A DNA stretch of 64,000 bases, taken from contig CALMVQ010000152.1 of assembly GCA_937873135.1 (NCBI GenBank), forward strand, positions 47,540-111,539. The letters are read 5' to 3'. Below, in pieces: positions 26,666-36,446 of this stretch; the first letter of the stretch is position 1; each line of letters begins with the position of its first letter. The position numbers were made by a program, and so were the translations under genes. The DNA is from an uncultured Scytonema sp. GTDB taxonomy: Bacteria; Cyanobacteriota; Cyanobacteriia; Cyanobacteriales; Nostocaceae. The notes beneath the pieces were generated by a model. That model did not search any database. It was not told where the DNA came from and worked only from the letters and a program-made list of their open reading frames with translations.

Positions 26666-27433
26666 GGGGAAAATCTCCTTTGGCTATGGGTAGCTTAAAG
26701 TTTAAAAGATAACCTTTCTATCTTACCGAAATCTCATCCCTTTTTTGGAGGTGATATCGGGATTATAGAGGAGACATAAACAAGGAAAGTGGGGGAATTG
26801 GAGAAAAATCTTTCTCCAATTCCCCCTCTCTCCTACTCTAGTCCTCTGTGTATCTTTTATACCCGCTCCCCATTCCCCTTGATCAGGTTCTTTGAGAAAG
26901 CGGCTTTCCTTTACTATAGGTTTTCTGACTTGACTTGTAGATGTGCTAGGGCAGAAGTTTTGGACTTGTTAGTGTTCTCGACGTTAATGAGCGGTTGAGG
27001 TTTCCAAATGGCAGATTTTTTCTCAATCTGACACGGCTCCCTTCTAAACGCGGAGAAAGACAACGTCTTTGAGTTTCCACATCCCTAATTACCGCTCATC
27101 AACTACCAACTATCAGATATGCCGCGCCTAGTACCGCAAGGCGTTCGTCAAAAGTCACTCATTCAAAAGTGTTATAAATCAAGGCTTCTGGCTGTTTGAA
27201 ATGGTGAACCAGCGCGAATGACGGCTTAGCCCTCGCTAGGCGACTCGACTGGTGTTAGCGCAGCGTTAGCGATCTTCGAAGCGTTAGCGTCAGCATTAGC
27301 GATCTTCGTAGCGTTAGCGACGAAGGAGCGTCGGAACGAGCGTCAGGGTTGCTTTATTTACGCGCCCGCTGTACTAGCAACTTTGTTTACCAAGTAAGTT
27401 GGCATCAATAAACATAACTTTTATTGGCTCAAC
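26666..27433. other. Repeat-rich non-coding region upstream of psbI
   Basis: No gene is supported. It contains a perfect 16-bp-stem inverted repeat (26791-26826). It also has a low-complexity block of GCGTTAGCG and GCGATCTTCG units (about 27250-27350) and one copy of a dispersed AAAAGT-GTTATA-TCAAGGC repeat (about 27165). Confidence 0.6.
26791..26826. repeat. Perfect 16-bp inverted repeat
   Basis: GGGGGAATTGGAGAAA (26791-26806) and its exact reverse complement (26811-26826) flank AATC. It is upstream of psbI; no T-run follows. Confidence 0.8.
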
Positions 27434-27567
27434 TTACTTATCATATAAAGACTTAATAAAATCTCTTAAAACTTCTCCCATAGAAACTTTTGTTTTTTCC
27501 GCATACTCTTTGAGTTTTTCATACTCCTGCTCTGTCACCCAAAACTGAATCTTTTTTGTTCTTGACA
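27434..27567 (-). pseudogene. Frameshifted ribbon-helix-helix (CopG-type) protein
   Basis: From an ATG at 27567 the minus strand reads MSRTKKIQF then meets a stop. Shifting by one base at the T-run gives VTEQEYEKLKEYAEKTKVSM and GEVLRDFIKSLYDK to a stop at 27434. The composite is a typical ~44-residue RHH DNA-binding antitoxin. A start at the GTG at 27538 could still make a shortened form lacking the DNA-binding strand. Confidence 0.5.
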
Positions 27568-28028
27568 TATTCCTATTTTTACTCCTATATTGGAGTAAGA
27601 AAAAGATGGATGATCAAAATCAAGTTGTTAGTAGGTTGAGCCAGTAAAACCTTGTACCGCTTCGCGGAAGTCAAAAGTCAAAAGTCAAAAGTGTTATATA
27701 TCAAGGCTTTTGGCTATTTGAGATCGTCTACTTATTTCTGTAGACCTGTAGTAGATATGTAAACAAGTTTAGAGCGGCAGTGAAGTCCATAGACATGGAT
27801 AGAACATATTGTAGAGACACGATGAGTGAAACTTCTCAACAATTGTCTTTGGTTTGACGCATAATTCATTTCTCTTGATGTCTTGTTAACAACTAACTGC
27901 TAACCATTAACAATTACTCAGCTACATTTGTGTTGATTTATGCCCACTTGCCTCTAAATAACAGCTAAATATGTGGTTAATAAATGTAACAACTGCTGAC
28001 TAAGGACAAATGAGCCTAAATGCCTCAA
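27568..28028. other. Non-coding spacer before the response regulator terminator side
   Basis: No gene is supported. It carries a tandem AAAAGTC block and a second copy of the GTTATATATCAAGGC repeat (about 27670-27720). Confidence 0.5.
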
Positions 28029-28862
28029 CTATTTCAAAACTTCTATTCTAGAATGGCGAACCAGTTGATGTTCTTTCCTCCAAGTTTGAGGAGGCATTCC
28101 ATTATGTTGACGAAATTGGCGGGAGAAATGGCAGGCATTTTGATATCCTAGTGCTGTCGCTATCTGTTCTATTGTCCGGTTAGTATCTTGGAGTAAAGAA
28201 CGTGCTGCTTGCATCCGGCGCTTGACAATCCAACCGTTTACTGTATCTCCTGTTTGCTTAGCAACTCTGTTAGTTAAATAAGCTGGTGAATAACCAACTG
28301 CCTCCGCCACATCACACAAAGTGATTCCTTGATCGAAATTGGCTTCAATAAAATCAAAAACTTGTTGGAGTTGTGGATGAGTGGGAAACATTGACTCAGG
28401 ATCTGTCGAAACAGGGCTTTCAGATGGCGTTTCTGAAAATTTCCGGCAGCAAGCGGCATACCAGTAATCGACTAATGTAGATTGCTTTTCTAGTCGAGCG
28501 GCGATCGCTCTCAGCAGATTCTCAACAGTTGATGGTTTAGTGAGATAGTCATCTGCTCCTAAATCCATGCCTCTGCGCAAATCTGCCATGCTGCCACTTC
28601 CCGTCAGAAAAATAAAGGGAATAATAGCTGTGACGGGATCTTGGCGCAGTATACTCAGAACTCCATAACCATCCATATCCGGCATGGCGATATCGCAAAT
28701 CACTAAGTCTGGAAGATGTTCTTGTGCTTGCTGGATACCGACTGTACCGTTTTCAGCACCTATACTGGAAAAACCTTCAGCTTCAAGACCTGCTAAAAAG
28801 AGGTTGCGGGTTGTAGTATCATCTTCGATGACTAGAATTTTTTTCGACGATTCCTGCATCAT
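28029..28862 (-). CDS. Response regulator with AraC-type DNA-binding domain (scytonemin regulator)
   Basis: The 277-residue protein has a receiver domain at residues ~8-125 (ILVIEDDTTTRNLF, phospho-acceptor Asp in LVICDIAMPDMDGYG, Lys in YLTKPS). An AraC double helix-turn-helix follows at ~175-265 (ITLCDVAEAVGYSPAYLTNR, TIEQIATALGYQNACHFSR). It lies downstream of the histidine kinase on the same strand, and both are divergent from scyA. In Nostoc punctiforme a two-component pair (NpF1277/NpF1278) occupies the same place and controls scytonemin genes under UV-A. Confidence 0.9.
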   Translation of the reverse strand: MMQESSKKILVIEDDTTTRNLFLAGLEAEGFSSIGAENGTVGIQQAQEHLPDLVICDIAMPDMDGYGVLSILRQDPVTAIIPFIFLTGSGSMADLRRGMDLGADDYLTKPSTVENLLRAIAARLEKQSTLVDYWYAACCRKFSETPSESPVSTDPESMFPTHPQLQQVFDFIEANFDQGITLCDVAEAVGYSPAYLTNRVAKQTGDTVNGWIVKRRMQAARSLLQDTNRTIEQIATALGYQNACHFSRQFRQHNGMPPQTWRKEHQLVRHSRIEVLK

Positions 28863-28957
28863 TTTTAATCTCTAGAATGTGAGGGAGCTTATCTGTTTGC
28901 TGAGTTCTTGGGTGTTATCTATGAGTTATCGGTCAAAATTTAAGACTTCTTCTTGCT

Positions 28958-30913
28958 CTACTTTGATGGGAGCTTAAGAGTAAAAGTCGTGCCTAAACCT
29001 ACTTCACTTTCAACAATAATTTTACCGCCATGTAATTCTACAAGAGTCTTTACGATTGATAGCCCCAGTCCAGTGCCTGGTATACTGTCAACATTACTCC
29101 CACGATAAAAAGGCTCAAATATCTGTTGTTGATCCACTACAGGAATCCCAATTCCTGCATCTTTCACCTTAAAAACTACATGTCCAGGTTGACAAAAAAT
29201 TTCTAAATCTACTTTGCTGTCTGCACATGAATACTTAATAGCATTTGAAAGCAAGTTTGTCAGGATGTGTTGTAGCAGTTTTGGATCTAGATAGGCTGTT
29301 TCGCAGTTACCTTGACTGACAAAATTGACTAATTTTTGGTTGCCATCAGCTAACTGCATTTGTGCTATAATATCACGACAAAACTGATTAAGGTCGAGGG
29401 GTCTTGGGTCACACTTTAATTTAGCTGCTTCTGCTCTACCAAATAGCAGAATTTCATCAAGTAACTCACTAATTTGTTGGACAGATGCTTGGATCATATC
29501 GAGATAAGATCGGTTTTTCTCCTGAGTCCAATGATGAATGTGCCGCTTCAGTAAGTCAGCAGAGAATGAGACAACGTTAAGCGGTGTGCGGAACTGGTGA
29601 CATAGCATGGAGACAAAGCGTTCTCTGAGTTCGCTGAGTCTTTTCGCCTGATCGAGAGCTTGACGCAGTTCTAAATCCGCTTGTTTATAATCAGTGATAT
29701 CAATCGCTGTGATCAGTTGAACTGGTTTTTTTGCGAAATCTAACACTCCATCAAGGACTTCCACAGTACAAGCTAACCACCGCTCCATTCCGTTTTTTGC
29801 AATAATTTGCATCTCCTGATATTCACAATAGCCTGCACCTCCATCTTGTTTGTGTACCTGCCTCAGCTTTCTGCTTTTAATAAGTTGGTGTATATCAAAG
29901 TCATTTAGCAATTCCTTTTGAGTGTAGCCAGTGAGAACCTCTGCTGCGGGATTTACATAACAAATATGTGCATCTTGTATAATAAAAATACTGGCATCTG
30001 TTGTTTCTGCTAAAATCCGAAATCTTGCCTCGTTCAGCTTAAGTGCTTCTTCTGTGCGTTTTGATTGCGTAATGTCCCAGATACTCCAAACTCTGCCAAC
30101 AACTTTGTCATCAATCCGTTGCGGTTCTGAGTAGTGTGCAAGTATTCTGCCATCCTTTAACTCAATTAAATCGTAGCTCTCGTAATTTGAGTTACCGGGC
30201 AAATCCCAAATAGCCTTGAGAAAAAGTTCTGAATCTTTAACTTTACTTAGGAAAAAGGCTTTGGCTAGATCAGATGATTTTTTTGATATACCGATAGATC
30301 TAGGTATTTGCCACAGATCAACATATTTGCGATTATAGTAAAGTATTTCGCCTTCAAAATTCACTGCAAGTATGCCGTTAGCAGTAGATTCCAGAGTAGA
30401 ACGAAGTATACACAGAGACGCTGCTAGTTCATTTTCCGTTCTTTTATACTGCACAACTCCTTGCTGTAGATTTACCTGAAGGCTTTCTATATACTGTTGG
30501 CGTATCTCTGATCGCTCTTCAAGCATTTCGCTCACAAAAGTACAACCTATCTCCGTACCTTGATATTCAACATACTTAATTTTGACTTCTACAGAAGAGT
30601 TCCAACCGCCCTTTTTCTCATAATGAGACTTATAAGTGAGAGAACCATATCGCTGAAGACTTCGCCATTGTTCCAATCCATTGTTTCGCCAATGAACATC
30701 TATGTCTTGCAGTTTCATTGAAAGTAATTCTTCACGAGAATACTCACTCATGCTGCAAGTTGCATCATTTACATATAAAAACTGCGAGTCTGCCCCTATG
30801 CAAAAAGCAGCATCGGCAATATTGTTAACTAAAAATTGAGCAAATTTCAATCCTTCCCACTGCAATGCTAATTGAGTGTCAGATTCAATAAGTTCATATT
30901 TACCAATACTCAT
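28958..30913 (-). CDS. PAS-rich sensor histidine kinase (scytonemin regulator)
   Basis: The ~651-residue cytosolic protein contains three PAS modules (about residues 20-130, 170-285 and 295-410), with no membrane segment. A HisKA domain follows with the phospho-His in MLCHQFRTPLNVVSFSADLL, then an HATPase with NLLSNAIKYS, KDAGIGIP and GTGLGLSIVK. An in-frame ATG at 30934 adds seven residues; MSIGKYELIE is preferred. It pairs with the AraC-type regulator 95 bp downstream. The PAS domains could bind a light- or redox-sensing cofactor, but no chromophore residue is assigned. Confidence 0.88.
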   Translation of the reverse strand: MSIGKYELIESDTQLALQWEGLKFAQFLVNNIADAAFCIGADSQFLYVNDATCSMSEYSREELLSMKLQDIDVHWRNNGLEQWRSLQRYGSLTYKSHYEKKGGWNSSVEVKIKYVEYQGTEIGCTFVSEMLEERSEIRQQYIESLQVNLQQGVVQYKRTENELAASLCILRSTLESTANGILAVNFEGEILYYNRKYVDLWQIPRSIGISKKSSDLAKAFFLSKVKDSELFLKAIWDLPGNSNYESYDLIELKDGRILAHYSEPQRIDDKVVGRVWSIWDITQSKRTEEALKLNEARFRILAETTDASIFIIQDAHICYVNPAAEVLTGYTQKELLNDFDIHQLIKSRKLRQVHKQDGGAGYCEYQEMQIIAKNGMERWLACTVEVLDGVLDFAKKPVQLITAIDITDYKQADLELRQALDQAKRLSELRERFVSMLCHQFRTPLNVVSFSADLLKRHIHHWTQEKNRSYLDMIQASVQQISELLDEILLFGRAEAAKLKCDPRPLDLNQFCRDIIAQMQLADGNQKLVNFVSQGNCETAYLDPKLLQHILTNLLSNAIKYSCADSKVDLEIFCQPGHVVFKVKDAGIGIPVVDQQQIFEPFYRGSNVDSIPGTGLGLSIVKTLVELHGGKIIVESEVGLGTTFTLKLPSK

Positions 30914-32062
30914 TGCCCCTCCATGCCTTTCCATAAATTGGCGAAATAAATAGCCATTCTCGGGCTTGTACTCAAAATCTCAACTTTCTATAAGGCTGTT
31001 AATTTGTTTGCCACTTACAATATTTACCAAACTTCTTAAGAAAATTAATATATCTTTATAAAATCTTTAAAAAAATAATCACTAACAATTCAAGTAACAC
31101 CTTTGGTATATTTTATCGCTACTATATTGTTAATATACTGAGCTTCTCGTCAAATAGAGCGCGTATATAAACTAATTCTTGAAATGTCAAAATTGCTACT
31201 TTGAGCCAAAAAACTATGAACAGCGAACTACTCTTTGAGGAAAGCTTTCGTAGTCCGTTGCATCTTGATTCTCTATTCATAATTTTCATTGGTAGATGCA
31301 TAGTAATCTAGAAAGTGGATTTGGAAATTTGTACAGATATACAGTCAATTAGTTTTTGCTTGCTCAAGAAAACTCCCAAATGACGCAAGAAAACATGTAC
31401 TTATTAAGCTTGTCTCTTGCAACTTAATTCCTCAGGAATTTTACTATGGAAGACCAAATTTCTATCAACTGCGTATTAGATTTATGTTAAGTTATGTTAA
31501 GTCCGTAAATATTCTGACGCATCTACCTGAGGGAGTAGAATTACTATAAGCAATATGGTAAACCGGAATACAAATATTTGTACAATTAGCTAGCTTAGAC
31601 AGGCTCTAGTCTTGAGGTTTAAGTAAATATACTTTCTAAAAATTCACGAGTTGGATAACGTTCTCAATCAAAAAAGATAAAAGTATAAAATGCTACATAA
31701 ATCAAATAGCAACTATCAAAAGAAATAGATTCATAGACTTAGTAAGGTAGATATTTTTTTAGTAAAAATAACGACAAAATAGACAAACCAATCAAAAGAT
31801 TATGTATTGCACCTTTGTCTTCAGCTTATGTAGGCTTGTCTTCAAGCACCATCTGAATTAGTTTCACTTTGAAGAAGGAAGTGTTCAATTGGCGGCGAAA
31901 ACAGCTTGCAATTTTTTTCAGTGTTCAGTCAAAAATTAAAGGTATTGAAAAGAACTCAAAGTTTGAATTTACATATTGCTAAGGCTGTGAGTAAAAGTGC
32001 AGCATATATTGAATTAGGCGAACTAACAGGCATATGGTAGTTTCCGGAAATACGTAGAAGCG
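30914..32062. promoter_or_regulatory. scyA: Divergent regulatory region between the kinase gene and scyA
   Basis: About 1.1 kb of AT-rich DNA without genes separates the divergent kinase and scyA genes, so it should hold both promoters and regulator binding sites. At 31482-31501 the 10-mer TTATGTTAAG is repeated twice head to tail, one helical turn apart, a plausible binding site. No confident -10/-35 pair is assigned. The scyA start at 32063 follows a weak GTAGAAG. Confidence 0.55.
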
Positions 32063-33943
32063 ATGATGAAAAACTACACTCAAACAACTTCTCCAACCAG
32101 CAACAAGCCAGATCGAGAATTGCAACCCAATGGCTCTGTAGGATCTCTTAATCAAAGCAAACTCGATCTCATTCAGTCAAGTGGTAGCTCCAACACATCT
32201 GTTTTGTCAGAAACAGACAATGCAGTATCTACAGTTACGGTTGCCGATGCGATCGCGACTATGCTAGAAAATTTGGGAGTGTGCTGCGCCTTTGGTGTAG
32301 CAGGCGGTGCGATGGCAAGCCTTTGGGGTTCGCTATCAAATAGCCTTATACAAGTCTTAAACTTCCGTCATGAATCGGGCGCAGCCTTTGCAGCAGTTGA
32401 AGCCTACTTTGCGAGTGGCAGTCCCACTGTCGTTTTTACTACAGCAGGACCAGGGATCACGAATGCCTTGACCGGGTTATTTGCTGCGCGTGGTGAGGGA
32501 GCAAAAGTGATTCTCCTATCAGCTTGCACCTCAGCACCGCAGCGTGGACGATGGGCAATTCAAGAAACCAGTACCACCACACTGCCCACCGAAGGGATAT
32601 TTACTTCGGGGACACTGTTTAACTATGCTACCACAGTAGAGTCAGCTGCTCAATTACCGCAGATTTTCCGCATCTTAGCGCTTGGTTTATCACAGCCAGG
32701 AGGATTTGTTGCTCACTTAAGTATTCCTACTGCTGTCCAAACAAGTTTAATAGAAGAGACATCCTTGCCGGGGCGAGGTCTTTCTTGTTCTCTAATCGCA
32801 CCCAGTCAAGATACAATCAAGAAAACCGTACAGTTACTAAGAAAAGGACCGTTTGCTATTTGGGTAGGATTTGGTGCTCGTGATGCCGCAGAAGAAATCC
32901 GCCAACTTGCAGAAAGTACTGGTGCTGCCGTCATGTGTTCGCCTCGAGGTAAGGGTATCTTTCCCGAAGATCATCCCCAGTTTGTGGGTGTCACAGGCTT
33001 GGGCGGTCATGCTTCGGTAATGACATACATGCAACAGAATTCTCCTTTACGTACACTCGTGTTAGGAACGCGCTTGGGCGAACCAACTTCTTTCTGGAAT
33101 GCAGCGATGGTTCCTCCGGGAGGATTTGTGCATGTAGACATTGACCCAACAGTAGCGGGTGTCGCTTATCCACAAGCTGAAACTTTTGCTGTGCAGTGTG
33201 ACATCAAAGTATTTGTGCAAGCACTGTTAGAGCAAAAAGAACACCTGGCAAGTGCCTCCGCACAAATGCTTCCTTGTCCCGAACGCGAATTCGTGGAACC
33301 TCGTGCAGAATCTCCAGTCCGACCAGAAGTGTTGATGGAAGCAATTCAAAAAGTCATTGTTGAAGGTAGTGATGCGATCGTCATGGCTGAGTGCGGTAAC
33401 TCGTTCACTTGGTCCACTCACTTTCTCCAATTTTCCCAGACAAATCGCTACCGAGTCAGCACTGGAGTCGGCGCAATGGGTCATGCTGTCACAGGAGTCG
33501 TCGGTGCAGCTCTTGCAAGCAACAATAAAGCAGTTGCGATCGTTGGGGACGGTGCAATGCTGATGAATAACGAGATCAACACAGCAGTCAAATATCAAAT
33601 CCCCGCTATTTGGATTGTCCTCAACGATGCCCGTTACAACATGTGCCATCAAGGTATGCAAATGTTGGGAATGACAGGTGCAGACGCAACGATGCCCGAG
33701 ACAGATTTTGCCATGATTGCTTATGCCATGGGAGCCAAAGGTATCCGCGTCAACAAAGAGTCCGATATCGAAGCTGCTTTAGAACAAGCAATGGCAGCGA
33801 CTGGTCCAATTGTGATTGATGTCTTGATTGACCCAGATCGACGCGCACCATCAAAAGGACGCAATCAAGGTCTAGCGGCGCAAGGAGTCAAATCGACTCC
33901 GGCGAAGAAGACGACATCTCACATTTCATTTCCAAATATTTAA
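32063..33943 (+). CDS. scyA: ScyA, ThDP-dependent acyloin synthase of scytonemin biosynthesis
   Basis: The 626-residue protein is an acetolactate-synthase-like ThDP enzyme. The N-terminal PYR domain includes FRHESGAAFAAVEAYFASGS, with Glu for ThDP activation, and TTAGPGITNALTGL. The C-terminal PP domain includes IVGDGAMLMNNEINTA, the GDG...NN Mg/ThDP motif. ScyA couples indole-3-pyruvate with p-hydroxyphenylpyruvate to give the beta-keto acid precursor. An N-terminal ~60-residue Ser/Asn-rich extension is variable. It heads the biosynthetic gene block. Confidence 0.95.
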   Translation: MMKNYTQTTSPTSNKPDRELQPNGSVGSLNQSKLDLIQSSGSSNTSVLSETDNAVSTVTVADAIATMLENLGVCCAFGVAGGAMASLWGSLSNSLIQVLNFRHESGAAFAAVEAYFASGSPTVVFTTAGPGITNALTGLFAARGEGAKVILLSACTSAPQRGRWAIQETSTTTLPTEGIFTSGTLFNYATTVESAAQLPQIFRILALGLSQPGGFVAHLSIPTAVQTSLIEETSLPGRGLSCSLIAPSQDTIKKTVQLLRKGPFAIWVGFGARDAAEEIRQLAESTGAAVMCSPRGKGIFPEDHPQFVGVTGLGGHASVMTYMQQNSPLRTLVLGTRLGEPTSFWNAAMVPPGGFVHVDIDPTVAGVAYPQAETFAVQCDIKVFVQALLEQKEHLASASAQMLPCPEREFVEPRAESPVRPEVLMEAIQKVIVEGSDAIVMAECGNSFTWSTHFLQFSQTNRYRVSTGVGAMGHAVTGVVGAALASNNKAVAIVGDGAMLMNNEINTAVKYQIPAIWIVLNDARYNMCHQGMQMLGMTGADATMPETDFAMIAYAMGAKGIRVNKESDIEAALEQAMAATGPIVIDVLIDPDRRAPSKGRNQGLAAQGVKSTPAKKTTSHISFPNI

Positions 33944-33958
33944 CAGCTAATAGGTTCG

Positions 33959-34010
33959 TAGTTGCGCTTCAGCGCACTCTTTTTTGTCACTGCGCTGAAG
34001 CGCAACTACA
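33959..34010. repeat. Perfect 19-bp-stem hairpin between scyA and scyB
   Basis: GTAGTTGCGCTTCAGCGCA (33959-33977) pairs exactly with TGCGCTGAAGCGCAACTAC (33992-34010) across a 14-base T-rich loop. Single arms of the same sequence occur near 10127, 44774 and 56733, so it is a dispersed palindrome. Here it may trim or attenuate the transcript after scyA. Confidence 0.8.
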
Positions 34011-34050
34011 AACAAACATTAGCGAAACTTAGGTGAACGAGGAGACAAAG

Positions 34051-35163
34051 GTGAACCTTTTTGAGACTGTTGAAGACATGGGTCACGAGCAAGTCCTCTT
34101 CTGTCATGGAAAAAACCCAGATATTAAAGCGATTATTGCTATCCATGACACAAGCTTGGGATCTGCAATGGGGGCAACAAGATTATGGCCGTATGTGAAT
34201 GAAGAAGCCGCTTTAAATGATGCTCTTCGTTTAAGTCGTGGTATGACTTATAAAGCTGCCTGTGCCAACATTCCCGTTGGTGGCGGAAAAGCAGTTATTA
34301 TTGCTAATCCTGAAAATAAGACTGACGATCTGTTAAGAGCTTATGGAAGATTTGTTGAACGTCTTAACGGACGTTTTATTACAGGTCAAGACGTAAATCT
34401 TACTGCTCAAGATGTCAGAACAATTAGTAGAGAAACTAGTTACGTCGTTGGGGTAGAAGAAAAGTCTGGCGGACCTGCGCCGATCACCGCTCAAGGAGTC
34501 TTTCTAGGCATAAAAGCTGCTGTAGAGTTTGGTCTACAGAGTGAAAGTATCGATGGGCTGAAAGTCGCAGTTCAAGGTCTGGGAAATGTTGGAAAAAATC
34601 TCTGCCAGTATTTGCACGAGAATGGTGCTAGACTTTTCGTGACTGATATAAGTCCAGAAAAAACAGAGGAAGTCAAACGTCTTTTCGGAGCAACTGTTGT
34701 TGAACCTGAGCAAATTTTCTCTCTTGATGTCGATGTTTTTTCTCCTTGTGCTTTAGGTGGAATTCTCAATAGTGAGACAATTCCTCGCCTTCAAGCTCCA
34801 ATTATTGCTGGTTGTGCCAATAATCAATTGGGTCAGGAGCAAATTCACAGTCAAATGTTAGCAGAAAAAGGAATACTTTACTGTCCGGATTACGTCATTA
34901 ATGCAGGAGGACTAATCAACGTTTATAACGAAATGATTGGTTATAACGAAGAAAAAGCTTTTAAGCAACTGCACAACATTTACGACACATTGCTAGAGAT
35001 TTTTGAAATAGCTCAAACACAGCAAACAACGACTAATGATGCTGCAAAGCAATTAGCAGAGCAAAGAATCATGATGGCAAGACATCTCAAAAATCAGCAG
35101 ATGTCAACTCTATCTTATGCTTTGCGTCAGACTGTAGCCACTGAGGTTTTGGCTCAGCCCTAG
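34051..35163 (+). CDS. scyB: ScyB, leucine-dehydrogenase-like tryptophan dehydrogenase
   Basis: The 370-residue protein starts at GTG 34051 (NLFETVEDMGHEQVLFCHGK), chosen because GAGGAG lies 6 bases upstream; an in-frame GTG at 34033 is less likely. PVGGGKAVIIANP carries the catalytic Lys of amino-acid dehydrogenases and VAVQGLGNVGKNLCQYL is the NAD-binding fold. ScyB oxidatively deaminates tryptophan to indole-3-pyruvate, the first dedicated step. Confidence 0.95.
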   Translation: MNLFETVEDMGHEQVLFCHGKNPDIKAIIAIHDTSLGSAMGATRLWPYVNEEAALNDALRLSRGMTYKAACANIPVGGGKAVIIANPENKTDDLLRAYGRFVERLNGRFITGQDVNLTAQDVRTISRETSYVVGVEEKSGGPAPITAQGVFLGIKAAVEFGLQSESIDGLKVAVQGLGNVGKNLCQYLHENGARLFVTDISPEKTEEVKRLFGATVVEPEQIFSLDVDVFSPCALGGILNSETIPRLQAPIIAGCANNQLGQEQIHSQMLAEKGILYCPDYVINAGGLINVYNEMIGYNEEKAFKQLHNIYDTLLEIFEIAQTQQTTTNDAAKQLAEQRIMMARHLKNQQMSTLSYALRQTVATEVLAQP

Positions 35164-35354
35164 TAAACACAAGACACGGGGATACGGGGACGTAGTAAGA
35201 CAGCGCTCTGGTGGAGGGAAATCCACCGCAGGCGACTGAAGAGTGTGTTGGGGGATGCGGAGAGTACCAACTCCAACTTCACATATCATTATTTCCCCCA
35301 TTCCCCATTCCTCTCTTGTTTAAGGGGGGATATTGAATATTTAAGGAGTATATA

Positions 35355-36302
35355 GTGGAAAAAAACACATTTGCGACATCTGCTTATATTGCCACTTCAC
35401 CTGAGAGTGCCTTTGACTACCTTTGTAGTTTAAAAAACTTGGACGAGTGGACACTCTACAGCCGCATGAAAGAGCAAATTGATGAAGATACTTGGGTTGG
35501 TACAGCCTCCGGTTATCACAAAAATCTCTACTATCACGTCAAAAGACTCGAACACCCTCGTTTTTACGGCATTGAGTGGCACTGCGGCTTAGAGTATCAG
35601 AAATATTATCAGGTTTACCCAGTCCTGCTTTTCCCTTCCGACTACATAGAGCCGGGAACAGATGAAAAGGGTGTGTACTTTCACTGGCTGAGTTTTGTCG
35701 ATCCAAAACGGCAGACTCAAATGATTATGCAGGGAATTCACGCGGTACATACTTCCGAGTGTCGTTCTCTCAAAGCTAATTTAGAACGCAAAGCAGGTCT
35801 TAACTCCGCAGCCAAGGGACGCTACTTTATTGATACTGACACTATCTACGTCGATGCCCCAGTGGAAATGGGAGTCGAGTTTTTGTCAGATCTCCAGCTA
35901 ATGGATGATTGGGCACATTTGCTACATGCAGATGGAGAGATAACTGCCCACTCAGGCGAGTTTCGCGATGAATATAACCAAAAGGTAAAACTGACTCTGG
36001 AAGTCAAACCCGTGAACAAATGGTACTTGTTGGAGCAGGAGTTCTTTTATCCAGACTACGGATTTTATCAGCGCTCTCCAATGATGCTCATCCCAGCCTC
36101 TCATGCTTTCGGTGATCCAGAGGCTCCTGGTTTCGTCCTACATCGGATTACATTCTGGCGATCAGGTGAGTCTTTGCCCCACGGCAAACTTCAGATTGAA
36201 GACTTTGGCGCTGAGAGCATGAACATCAAACGTTTGGTTGAAGCTAAGGCAGGCAACCTAGAGTCATTCAACCGTGGAATGAGCTATCTACCGAAGAGTT
36301 AA
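35355..36302 (+). CDS. scyC: ScyC, scytonemin monomer cyclase
   Basis: The 315-residue protein starts at GTG 35355, with AGGAG 8 bases upstream. It matches the ScyC family throughout: MEKNTFATSAYIATSPESAF, EWTLYSRMKEQIDEDTW, GIEWHCGLEYQKYYQVYPVL and IEDFGAESMNIKRLVEAKAG. Two SRPBCC/START-like halves are suggested by the repeated pattern of an AxxxPxE...FL/YLxxLxxxDEW element. ScyC cyclises and decarboxylates the ScyA product to the tricyclic monomer. Confidence 0.95.
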   Translation: MEKNTFATSAYIATSPESAFDYLCSLKNLDEWTLYSRMKEQIDEDTWVGTASGYHKNLYYHVKRLEHPRFYGIEWHCGLEYQKYYQVYPVLLFPSDYIEPGTDEKGVYFHWLSFVDPKRQTQMIMQGIHAVHTSECRSLKANLERKAGLNSAAKGRYFIDTDTIYVDAPVEMGVEFLSDLQLMDDWAHLLHADGEITAHSGEFRDEYNQKVKLTLEVKPVNKWYLLEQEFFYPDYGFYQRSPMMLIPASHAFGDPEAPGFVLHRITFWRSGESLPHGKLQIEDFGAESMNIKRLVEAKAGNLESFNRGMSYLPKS

Positions 36303-36315
36303 TGGTTAATTGTTA

Positions 36316-36382
36316 GTAGGGGCGGGTTTAATTGTATGACTCGTCGCGTGAAAACGAAAAACATTGTGAAACCCGCCCCTAC
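36316..36382. repeat. Palindromic GTAGGGGCGGGTTT element, copy 1
   Basis: GTAGGGGCGGGTTT (36316-36329) and AAACCCGCCCCTAC (36369-36382) are exact inverted copies 39 bases apart. A second copy lies at 50403-50467 between trpE and trpC. Confidence 0.8.
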
Positions 36383-36446
36383 AGTTGTTACATAGAACAA
36401 TTAATACCAAACAATCAACAATCAACAACTATCAACTAATAACGGA

